Assembly: GCF_019933155.2 (NCBI RefSeq)
Contig: NZ_CP082944.1
Span: 994,001-1,058,000 of the forward strand
Length of the DNA stretch: 64,000 nucleotides
Direction of reading: 5' to 3'
Source: Metabacillus dongyingensis
GTDB lineage: Bacteria > Bacillota > Bacilli > Bacillales > Bacillaceae
Below, piece after piece: positions 55,483-63,272 of this stretch; the stretch's first letter is position 1; every line of letters begins with the position of its first letter. Made by a program: the position numbers and the translations under genes. The notes beneath the pieces were generated by a model, which was not told the DNA's origin, made no database searches, and worked only from the letters and a program-made list of their open reading frames with translations.

Positions 55483-56946
55483 GTGCAAAAGAAATGGGTA
55501 TCGATTTTTATGGCAGTGATTAGTTTAACCTTGATTTTATCAGGATGCATGGGGGGAGCCAAGGAGAGCAATTCAACTGAAAATGGGGAACTAAAACCGT
55601 ATGAACTGACGTGGTATATGATCGGAACACCTCAAAAAGATGCCGATAAAGTCATGGAAAAAGTAAATGAATACACAAAAGAAAAAATAAATACTAAAAT
55701 CAACCTGAAAATGATCGACTGGGGTGACTATGATAAAAAAATGCAGGTCGTGATTGCCTCGGGTGAGCCGTTTGATATTGCATTTACAAGTTCGTGGGCA
55801 GCAAACTATGTATTAAATGCCCGAAAAGGTGCTTTTGTCGAATTAGATAAATTACTGGATTCAGAAGGAAAAGAATTAAAAGAAGCATTAGACCCTGCCT
55901 TTTTAGAAGGGGCAAAAATTGACGGGAAATTGTATGCCGTTCCAGCCAATAAAGAAGTAGGACAGCAAAGTGTTTATGTTTTTAATAAGAGATTAGTTGA
56001 AAAACACAACCTGGACATTAAGAAAGTTAAGTCACTTGAAGACTTAGAGCCATTATTAAAAACCATTAAAGAAAATGAACCTGATTTCACCCCGATTTCT
56101 ACGTTTAATCCATACCTGCCGTTTGATTATATTTTAGATGATAAAATGCCGTTTGCTGTTCATCTGGATTCATCGGATCACAAAATTGTCAATGTGTATG
56201 AAACACCAGAGATGGAGCAAGCATTAAAAACGATGCACAGCTTCTATAAAGCGGGATATATTAAGTCAGATGCTGCAACCAGCAACGATCCTTGGCCGCT
56301 TGAAGTAGAAAACTGGTTCGTTCGCAAAGAAATGTATCAGCCATATGCTGAGCTTACATGGGCCCGTACTTCAGGATATGATTTAGCAGTTCAGCCAATT
56401 CATGAGCCGATCACTTTTAATGGTTCAGTAACAGGCTCGATGCAGGCTATCTCTGTGACATCAAAAAATCCGGAACGTGCGATGATGTTCTTAAATTTAT
56501 TAAATACAGATCCATATTTACGAACTTTATTGGATAAAGGGATTGAAGATGTTCATTATGAAAAAGGAGAGAATGATAAAATTAAAGATTTACAAGCACG
56601 TATTGATAACTTTAATATGCCAAGCTTTGCCATCGGAAATCAATTTATCTTACCTTTATATGACAATGATCCAGATGATAAATGGGATGCCTTTGAGAAA
56701 TTCAATAATGATTCTATAGCTGCTCCTACGCTTGGATTCTATTTTGATCCAAATCCAGTCCGTACGGAAATCGCTGCTATCGCAAATGTCTCAAGTGAGT
56801 TTTCAAAACCGCTCATGACAGGTTCAGTAGACCCGGAAGAGTACTTGCCAAAAGCAAACAAAAAGTTTAAAGAAGCCGGACTTGATAAAGTCATGGCTGA
56901 AATTCAAAAGCAATATGATGCTTGGAGAAAAACACAGGGTAAATAA
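55483..56946 (+). CDS. Sugar-binding lipoprotein of the ABC importer (LplA-like)
   Basis: 487 aa. Lipoprotein signal peptide with lipobox LILSGC (Cys at about residue 22), then an acidic Ser/Asn linker and an extracellular solute-binding domain (PYELTWYMIGTPQKDADKVMEKVNEY, PFDIAFTSSWAANYV). The C-terminal part (LGFYFDPNPVRTEIAAIANVSSEF) is the DUF3502-like domain seen in LplA proteins. It would capture the oligosaccharide released by GH85. The start is GTG after AAGGGGGAA. A strong hairpin follows the stop codon. Confidence 0.9.
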   Translation: MQKKWVSIFMAVISLTLILSGCMGGAKESNSTENGELKPYELTWYMIGTPQKDADKVMEKVNEYTKEKINTKINLKMIDWGDYDKKMQVVIASGEPFDIAFTSSWAANYVLNARKGAFVELDKLLDSEGKELKEALDPAFLEGAKIDGKLYAVPANKEVGQQSVYVFNKRLVEKHNLDIKKVKSLEDLEPLLKTIKENEPDFTPISTFNPYLPFDYILDDKMPFAVHLDSSDHKIVNVYETPEMEQALKTMHSFYKAGYIKSDAATSNDPWPLEVENWFVRKEMYQPYAELTWARTSGYDLAVQPIHEPITFNGSVTGSMQAISVTSKNPERAMMFLNLLNTDPYLRTLLDKGIEDVHYEKGENDKIKDLQARIDNFNMPSFAIGNQFILPLYDNDPDDKWDAFEKFNNDSIAAPTLGFYFDPNPVRTEIAAIANVSSEFSKPLMTGSVDPEEYLPKANKKFKEAGLDKVMAEIQKQYDAWRKTQGK

Positions 56947-56954
56947 TCATACAT

Positions 56955-56991
56955 GACACCAAGCTGGATTAAGCGGCTTGGTGTCCTTTTT
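56955..56991 (+). terminator. Hairpin terminator/attenuator after the binding protein
   Basis: GACACCAAGC pairs perfectly with GCTTGGTGTC across 11 bases, then CTTTTT. GH1 and ROK lie just beyond, so partial readthrough would make the binding protein more abundant than the enzymes. Confidence 0.85.
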
Positions 56992-57009
56992 AAGAAAGGG
57001 GTTTAAAAC

Positions 57010-58407
57010 TTGGAAAAACAAATGAATTATCTTTTTCCTGACGATTTTTGGTGGGGGTCTGCATCATCCGCAACGCAAATGGAAGGACATGCAGAAGGAG
57101 ACGGCAAAGGGCAAAATATTTGGGATTATTGGTTTAAGACAGAACCACACCGTTTTCATAATGGAGTAGGACCCAATCATACTTCAAAGTTTTATGAGAA
57201 ATACAAAGAAGATATTCAATTAATGAAAGAAGCCGGACATAATAGCTTCCGATTTTCCATCTCATGGTCAAGGCTGTTTCCGGACGGAGAGGGAGAAGTA
57301 AATCAGCAAGCGATTCATTTCTATGAAGATGTCATTAATGAATTAATTATCCATAACATCGAACCTTTCATCAATCTCTATCATTTTGATATGCCGCTTG
57401 CTCTGCAAAAAAGGGGAGGATGGGAAAGCCGTGAAGTAGTGGATGCTTATGTGGAGTACGCAAGCACCTGCTTTAAACTCTTTGGTGATCGCGTGAAAAA
57501 GTGGTTTACCCATAACGAACCGATTGTGCCTGTCGAAGGCGGTTACTTATACGGATTTCATTATCCTGCTATTTGTGACTTTAAAAAAGCCGTACAAGTA
57601 GGTTTTCATACCATTTTAGCCAGTGCAAAAGCTATTGAAGCATATCATGACAGCAGGAAAGACGGAAAGATCGGAATCATATTGAACTTGACTCCTTCCT
57701 ATCCGCGCAGTCAGCATCCAGAAGATGTCAAAGCAGCGAGAATGGCGGACCTATTCTTTAACCGATCGTTTTTAGACCCAAGTGTAAAAGGAAAGTTTCC
57801 TGAAGAACTAGTTGCTCTTTTGAAAAAGGAAAACTTCCTGCCTGAAATGAAAGAAAAGGATTTAGAAACCATCCAACAAAACACTGTTGATTTATTGGGG
57901 ATTAATTATTATCAGCCACGGAGAATAAAAGCAAAGGAACACCTTCCAAACCTTCATGCCCCATTTGTGCCGGAAAGATATTTTGATTATTACGAAATGC
58001 CTGGAAGGAAGATGAATCCTTATCGCGGATGGGAAATCTATGAGAAAGGCATCTATGATATTTTGATGAATGTCAAACAGGACTATGGAAACATTGAATG
58101 CTTTATTTCTGAAAATGGCATGGGTGTAGAAAATGAGGAGCGTTTCAGAGATGAAACAGGCAAAATTATTGACGATTACCGAATTGAGTTTATGCAAGCG
58201 CACCTTAAATGGATTCACCAAGCATTAAAAGAAGGCGTGAATGTCAAAGGATATCACCTCTGGACTTTTATGGATAATTGGTCATGGCTGAATGCCTATA
58301 AAAATCGATATGGGCTTGTCTCTGTTCATTTAGAAGATCATTATAAAAGATCAATAAAGAAAAGCGGTCAGTGGTTTGCTCAGCTTTCAAAAAATAATGG
58401 ATTTTAA
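57010..58407 (+). CDS. GH1 family beta-glycosidase
   Basis: 465 aa, cytoplasmic. The family N-terminal motif FWWGSASSATQMEG, acid/base WFTHNEP (E170) and nucleophile CFISENGMG (E368) are intact. The C-terminal pocket reads MDNWSWLNAYKNRYGL: S425 occupies the place where non-phospho enzymes have Glu and phospho-beta-glycosidases have Ser, and Y434 also fits the phospho group, but the usual Lys two before it is N432. In this cluster it may cleave Man-beta-1,4-GlcNAc or its phosphorylated form. It starts with TTG after AAAGGGG, 24 bases before the ROK gene. Confidence 0.87.
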   Translation: MEKQMNYLFPDDFWWGSASSATQMEGHAEGDGKGQNIWDYWFKTEPHRFHNGVGPNHTSKFYEKYKEDIQLMKEAGHNSFRFSISWSRLFPDGEGEVNQQAIHFYEDVINELIIHNIEPFINLYHFDMPLALQKRGGWESREVVDAYVEYASTCFKLFGDRVKKWFTHNEPIVPVEGGYLYGFHYPAICDFKKAVQVGFHTILASAKAIEAYHDSRKDGKIGIILNLTPSYPRSQHPEDVKAARMADLFFNRSFLDPSVKGKFPEELVALLKKENFLPEMKEKDLETIQQNTVDLLGINYYQPRRIKAKEHLPNLHAPFVPERYFDYYEMPGRKMNPYRGWEIYEKGIYDILMNVKQDYGNIECFISENGMGVENEERFRDETGKIIDDYRIEFMQAHLKWIHQALKEGVNVKGYHLWTFMDNWSWLNAYKNRYGLVSVHLEDHYKRSIKKSGQWFAQLSKNNGF

Positions 58408-58431
58408 AATTTAGAAAGCGGAGGGAGATAG

Positions 58432-59328
58432 TTGGAACTAACAGCGGTATTTGATATTGGAGGAACATCTGTTAAATCAGCCGTCATGAATAGGGATGGG
58501 AAGGTAATTGAATCAAACGTGCATCAAACACCGCCACAAGGGAGCAATGAAATTTTCACCATGCTTATTGATCAAACGGAAGAATATAAACAAAAATATC
58601 CTATTAAAGGGATTGCACTCAGCGTTCCTGGAGCTGTTGATGTTCACACAGGGAACGTCTTTTTTGCTGGGGCGGTAACTGATTTACAGAACAAACGGGT
58701 TAAGGAAGAACTTAAAAGTTTGAAACTGCCTATAGAATTAGAAAATGATGCCAATTGTGCGGCGCTTGCAGAAAAATGGAAAGGTAACGCAATCGCTAAC
58801 AATCATTTTGTCGTCTTAACAGTTGGAACTGGGATTGGCGGTTCTATTTTTATCAACAATGAGTTATACAGGGGAAGACAAGGTATGGCAGGAGAGTTTG
58901 GTTTAATGTGTCTGCAAATAACGGAAAAGCTTCCTTTACTAATGGAAACAGCTACACTGAGCAGATTAGGCTCTACCTGGAATCTGATCGACCGTGTGAA
59001 TAATCGGCTTCATCAAGCTTATACAGGAGAAGAGATATTTGACCTTTATCAGAAAAAAAATCAAGTGATAACCGAAGAAGTGGAAGCATTTTTCACAGCC
59101 CTTGCAGTTGGGACTGTCAACATCATTCATTCTTTAGCTCCAGAAAAAATTCTATTTGGAGGAGGCGTAAGCTCACAGGAAGCTTTCATTTCTTTATTGA
59201 AGGATAAGATTGGACTGATACGGCCTGAAGCTTTGGAACTAACGAATATCGATCATTGCCGGTACTTCAATCAATCAGGCTTGCTGGGTGCTTTATATCA
59301 TTATCATAGACAAAGAAATATTGTATAG
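58432..59328 (+). CDS. ROK family sugar kinase
   Basis: 298 aa. The ATP-binding AVFDIGGTSVKSAV (residues 5-18), ENDANCAALAE (catalytic Asp) and VGTGIGGSIFINNELYRGRQGMAGEFG motifs are present. The usual ROK zinc motif (CxCGxxGC) is absent after GEFG, as in the BglK-like beta-glucoside kinase branch. There is no helix-turn-helix, so it is an enzyme and not a repressor. It may phosphorylate mannose, GlcNAc or the core disaccharide. It starts with TTG after GGAGGGAG and is the last gene of the transporter operon, with a terminator behind it. Confidence 0.87.
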   Translation: MELTAVFDIGGTSVKSAVMNRDGKVIESNVHQTPPQGSNEIFTMLIDQTEEYKQKYPIKGIALSVPGAVDVHTGNVFFAGAVTDLQNKRVKEELKSLKLPIELENDANCAALAEKWKGNAIANNHFVVLTVGTGIGGSIFINNELYRGRQGMAGEFGLMCLQITEKLPLLMETATLSRLGSTWNLIDRVNNRLHQAYTGEEIFDLYQKKNQVITEEVEAFFTALAVGTVNIIHSLAPEKILFGGGVSSQEAFISLLKDKIGLIRPEALELTNIDHCRYFNQSGLLGALYHYHRQRNIV

Positions 59329-59335
59329 ATCAAAG

Positions 59336-59369
59336 AAAAAAAGAGAGATATAACAATCTCTCTTTTTTT
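59336..59369 (+). terminator. Terminator after the ROK kinase gene
   Basis: AGAGAGAT pairs with ATCTCTCT across ATAACA, flanked by A- and T-runs of seven. Confidence 0.9.
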
Positions 59370-59463
59370 ATACTAGATAGTCTGTTTTATGGTGAGTAAA
59401 AGCAGGCAATATTGGGGATTTGCAGAAAAAAAGGAAGAATACGCTAGATTTTGAAAATAGTAA

Positions 59464-59511
59464 TTGAATAAAAAAAAAGAGTAAGCTAAAATAGATAGAG
59501 AAAGCGCTTAC
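59464..59511 (+). promoter_or_regulatory. Promoter and operator of the Gfo/Idh/MocA operon
   Basis: TTGAAT (59464-59469), 17 bases, TAAAAT (59487-59492). The dyad GAAAGCGCTTAC covers 59500-59511, on the expected transcription start, as for a LacI/CcpA-type repressor site. It differs in one base from the site at 61704-61715. Confidence 0.7.
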
Positions 59512-59584
59512 CTTATTTTCTTTCTTTAAATTTCTGAATATTTAGTTATTAAAACGTAAGAATTTATTGTCAGGAGTGATCACG

Positions 59585-60568
59585 ATGGCTAAAATCCGCT
59601 GGGGAATCATTAGTGCTGCAAATATTGCATACAACGAACTAGTTCCGGCATTGCGGCGTTCAGACCGAGCAGATGTAAGAGCTGTGGCATCTAAAAGCTT
59701 AGAAAAAGCGAAACGTTTTGAAACACCTATTATTTATGAACAATATGAACAGCTTCTTGATGATCCATCCATTGAAGCCGTTTACATTCCACTGCCAAAT
59801 TCACTTCATGCCGAATGGGCGGTAAAGGCATTAGAAAAAGGAAAACATGTTCTTCTTGAAAAGCCAGCAGCGTTAACGGAAGCGGAAATGGAAGCTGTGA
59901 AAACAGCAGCTAAAGACAATAACGCAGTCTTTATGGAAGCATTTATGTACCAATTTCACTGTCAGCACAAGCGAGTAAAGGAATTGCTCGGATCCGGCCT
60001 CATCGGGGAATGCCGCCATGTGAAAGCCCATTTTTCCTGGATGCTTGAAGATGAAGAAGACATTCGCTTAAATTGCGAATTAGGCGGAGGCGCTATGCGT
60101 GATGTCGGATGTTACGGTTTGCATGCAGTCACACAAATTGCCGGTTTTAAACCTGTTCAACTTTCAATGAGCGGAAAAATTCGCAACGGAGTAGATACAA
60201 CATCGACTTGTGTATTAATAGATAAATATAATCGGACAGCTGAAGTATCAGCTTCAATGGAACTTCCATTTATTAATCGGTATGAAATCATTGGTCCTAA
60301 GGGCTCCATTATTGTAGATTCCTCGTTTCGTCCAGATGTATCAGCTGATGGATACGGGAAAGTAACTGTGAGAGACGAAAATGGCAATGTGATTCTTTTT
60401 GAAAGGTTCAAAGACGATCAATATTTAAATCAGGTTGAACATTTTCATGACTGTATCCTTGAGGGGAAAAAAACGGTTTACAATGAGGAACATTCCCTTT
60501 TGATGGCCCGTTATCTTGAAAAAAGCTATCAATCACTTCACAGCAAGTCTGTGTTAACAGACGTTTAA
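59585..60568 (+). CDS. Gfo/Idh/MocA family oxidoreductase
   Basis: 327 aa. An N-terminal NAD(P)-binding Rossmann domain (KIRWGIISAANIAYNELVPAL) and the family motif VLLEKPAALT (Lys of EKP) are followed by the C-terminal alpha/beta domain with GGGAMRDVGCYGLHAV. It would oxidise or reduce a sugar, polyol or glycoside in the cytoplasm; the substrate is unknown. The ATG at 59585 is preceded by GGAGTGATC; an upstream start (59567) overlaps that ribosome site. It is followed 19 bases later by a second dehydrogenase. Confidence 0.87.
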   Translation: MAKIRWGIISAANIAYNELVPALRRSDRADVRAVASKSLEKAKRFETPIIYEQYEQLLDDPSIEAVYIPLPNSLHAEWAVKALEKGKHVLLEKPAALTEAEMEAVKTAAKDNNAVFMEAFMYQFHCQHKRVKELLGSGLIGECRHVKAHFSWMLEDEEDIRLNCELGGGAMRDVGCYGLHAVTQIAGFKPVQLSMSGKIRNGVDTTSTCVLIDKYNRTAEVSASMELPFINRYEIIGPKGSIIVDSSFRPDVSADGYGKVTVRDENGNVILFERFKDDQYLNQVEHFHDCILEGKKTVYNEEHSLLMARYLEKSYQSLHSKSVLTDV

Positions 60569-60587
60569 TAAAAGGAGATTAAATACA

Positions 60588-61616
60588 ATGACAAAAAAAA
60601 TTCGCTCGGCTGTATTTGGATTAGGAAGGCTTGGGTATTGGCATGCAGTAAACGTGGCTAAAATTCGAAACGCAGAACTTGTGGCTGTATGTGATATGAA
60701 CATTGAGACGGCCAAACGGGTTGCAGAAGAACTTGAGGCGCCGGTTTTTACGGCAAATCCTGATGATATTTTTCAAGATGATACAATTGAAGCCGTAATC
60801 ATTGCCTCCCCAACGAGCACTCATTTTGATTTGTTGAAAAGAGCATCAGAATCAGGTAAAGCTATTTTTGTTGAAAAACCGCTGACAATTGATTTAAAAG
60901 AAGCAAATGAAATTAAAGGCATGATAGAAAAAAACAATTCAATCTGCCAGGTTGGTTTTATGCGCCGATTTGACCCTGCTTATGATGCAGCAAAAAAACG
61001 AATTGATGCAGGTGATATCGGTGATCCGATATACTTCCGCGGAATTTCCCGTGATCCCCATGCGCCTCATGAGGCATTCATCAAGCATAGCGGCGGGATG
61101 TTTGTAGATGTGTCCATCCATGATTATGATATTGCCCGTTATTTGATGAAGTCTGAGGTCACTTCTGTGAGCGCTCATGGCCGTGTTTTGAAATATCCTT
61201 TTTTGGAAAAGTATGGGGATGTCGATCAATCCCTTACTTATATAGATTTTGCTTCTGGTGCTGCAGGAGATGCAGAAGCAAGCCGTAACGCTTATTATGG
61301 CTACGATATACGGGCAGAGATCATGGGGACAGAAGGCTCGATTTTTATTGGAAATCTTCGGGAGCATAACATTCAGATATTAACTAAAGCGGGTAACACG
61401 CACGATATATTACCGGATTTTCCATCTCGTTTTACGGATGCCTACAATTTGGAACTCTCAGACTTTTTCCGGGTTGTAGCTGAGAACGGAACACCGCGTG
61501 TCACAGTAGACGATGGCGTAAAGGCACTCGAAATTGCTTTGGCAGCACGGGAATCCTATCAGACTGGACAAAAATTTGAGCTTTCGCAACTAGCAGTGAG
61601 TGTTAAGCAGAGTTGA
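60588..61616 (+). CDS. Gfo/Idh/MocA dehydrogenase, inositol 2-dehydrogenase-like
   Basis: 342 aa. It contains the Rossmann motif AVFGLGRLGYWHA, the catalytic Lys in FVEKPLTID, and QVGFMRRFDPAYDAAKKRIDAGDIG and SIHDYDIARYLM, which are hallmarks of IolG-type inositol dehydrogenases. It probably oxidises myo- or scyllo-inositol or a related polyol with NAD+. AAAGGAG precedes the ATG. It is co-transcribed with the preceding oxidoreductase; the sugar importer downstream has its own promoter. Confidence 0.87.
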   Translation: MTKKIRSAVFGLGRLGYWHAVNVAKIRNAELVAVCDMNIETAKRVAEELEAPVFTANPDDIFQDDTIEAVIIASPTSTHFDLLKRASESGKAIFVEKPLTIDLKEANEIKGMIEKNNSICQVGFMRRFDPAYDAAKKRIDAGDIGDPIYFRGISRDPHAPHEAFIKHSGGMFVDVSIHDYDIARYLMKSEVTSVSAHGRVLKYPFLEKYGDVDQSLTYIDFASGAAGDAEASRNAYYGYDIRAEIMGTEGSIFIGNLREHNIQILTKAGNTHDILPDFPSRFTDAYNLELSDFFRVVAENGTPRVTVDDGVKALEIALAARESYQTGQKFELSQLAVSVKQS

Positions 61617-61665
61617 AGAATAAAAGAGTGCTGTTTTTTTGAAAAAAATAAATATTCAAAATATG

Positions 61666-61715
61666 TTGAAATTAAGATGCGAAGTCATTATACTTCATAT
61701 TAGGAAAGCGCTTTC
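61666..61715 (+). promoter_or_regulatory. Promoter and palindromic operator of the sugar ABC operon
   Basis: TTGAAA (61666-61671), 17 bases, TATACT (61689-61694). The perfect 12-bp palindrome GAAAGCGCTTTC (61704-61715) lies at the expected transcription start. Spacing and sequence mirror the arrangement at 59464-59511. Confidence 0.75.
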
Positions 61716-61759
61716 TTAAAAAATCATAAATGATGGAATGAATAGAAAGGGGTCTGTAC

Positions 61760-63268
61760 ATGGTTACTCATGCAGGAAGCCTCCTCGAAATAAAAGGAAT
61801 TAAAAAGAGCTTTGGTCAAAACCATGTTTTAAAAGGGATTGATTTAGATGTAGTAGCCGGTGAAGTTCATGTTTTACTTGGTGAAAACGGTGCAGGTAAA
61901 TCGACTCTCATAAAAATTTTAACAGGCGCTTACGAAAAGGATGACGGAGAAATTTATTGGGAAGGCAAGCGGGTCGAACTTAATACACCTGTTGAGGCTA
62001 TGAATCTAGGCATTGCTACCATTTATCAAGAATTAAATGTCATTCCTGAATTAAAGGTTTATGAAAATATTTTCCTTGGAAGAGAATTAAAGCGTGCCGG
62101 AAAGTTGTCGCTTCTTAACCAAAAAGAAATGCGCAAGGAAGCAGAACGCTGTTTGGAGATGCTGGGCCAGAGCCCTTCACTGGCAGATAAGCAGCTTGGG
62201 GAGCTCGGAATTGGGCAGCAGCAACTTGTTGAAATTGCGAAAGCGCTTGCCCTGGATGCTAAATTGATTATAATGGACGAGCCAACATCCAGCCTTAGTG
62301 GAACAGAAGTAGAACAGTTATATAACTGTGTTGAACAGCTTACGGAAAAAGGAATCGCGATTGTATTCATTTCCCACCGCTTGGAAGAAATCAGAAGGAT
62401 GGGCGATCGGTTAACCATTCTTCGAGACGGATTTAAAATAGATACACTGCAGGTTAAGACTACCGAAACTGATTACTGGATTGAGCTAATGGTTGGCCGT
62501 GCGCTTGATGAAAAGTATCCCAAGCAATCGTTTATGCTTGGAGACGAAGGATTTCGGGTTGAAAACATAATGGTAACTGGAACTTCAGAACCAGTTGGAT
62601 TTTCCATCCGTTATGGTGAAATTGTTGGCATTTCCGGACTAGTCGGCGCAGGCCGTACAGAACTTGCACGAGCCATTTTCAGCGCAGATTCACATGAAGG
62701 CGGAAAAGTCTTCATAAATGGTGAGGAAGTTCGAATTAAGTCACCTCGGGATGCAATTGATGCCGGCATTGCCTTTATTACAGAGGACAGGAAAAGTGAA
62801 GGTCTCCTGCTTGATCAGCCGCTCGATTTCAACATTGCTATGGCTAATATGAAAAAATTTACAAATAAATCTAGATTAGTTGATTTAAAAGGTATCCGTG
62901 AAGAAGCAAAAAATTATATTAAAGAATTGAAGGTGCGCCCTGATAACATTGACCTTCATGCCCGAAATTTAAGTGGAGGCAATCAGCAAAAGGTTGTTAT
63001 TGCCAAATGGCTATGCACACAAGCAAAGGTATATATCTTTGATGAACCGACAAGAGGCATTGACGTTGGAGCTAAAGTTGAGGTATACCGCTTAATGAAT
63101 CAGTTAGTTGAAAGCGGTGCCATAGTGTTGGTGATTTCTTCAGACCTTCCAGAAATTCTTGGTATGTGCGATCGAGTCCTAGTGATGAGTGAAGGAAAAA
63201 TAACCGCTGACCTGGAGATAGAAGAGGCTTCTCAAGAGAGAATTATGAAAGCGGCAACAGGAGGTTAA
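61760..63268 (+). CDS. Sugar ABC transporter ATP-binding protein (RbsA/MglA type)
   Basis: 502 aa, two fused ATPase domains. Domain 1 has LLGENGAGKSTLIKILTGAY, LGIGQQQLVEIAKAL and IIMDEPTSSLS; domain 2 has the degenerate loop SGLVGAGRTELARAIF, ITEDRKSEGLLLDQPLDFNIAMA, NLSGGNQQKVVIAKWL and IFDEPTRGIDVGAK. It energises import of a monosaccharide or polyol (CUT2 family). Together with the two dehydrogenases, an inositol-like or rare sugar substrate is plausible. AAAGGGG precedes the ATG, and the permease gene starts 4 bases after its stop. Confidence 0.92.
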   Translation: MVTHAGSLLEIKGIKKSFGQNHVLKGIDLDVVAGEVHVLLGENGAGKSTLIKILTGAYEKDDGEIYWEGKRVELNTPVEAMNLGIATIYQELNVIPELKVYENIFLGRELKRAGKLSLLNQKEMRKEAERCLEMLGQSPSLADKQLGELGIGQQQLVEIAKALALDAKLIIMDEPTSSLSGTEVEQLYNCVEQLTEKGIAIVFISHRLEEIRRMGDRLTILRDGFKIDTLQVKTTETDYWIELMVGRALDEKYPKQSFMLGDEGFRVENIMVTGTSEPVGFSIRYGEIVGISGLVGAGRTELARAIFSADSHEGGKVFINGEEVRIKSPRDAIDAGIAFITEDRKSEGLLLDQPLDFNIAMANMKKFTNKSRLVDLKGIREEAKNYIKELKVRPDNIDLHARNLSGGNQQKVVIAKWLCTQAKVYIFDEPTRGIDVGAKVEVYRLMNQLVESGAIVLVISSDLPEILGMCDRVLVMSEGKITADLEIEEASQERIMKAATGG

Positions 63269-63272
63269 TATA

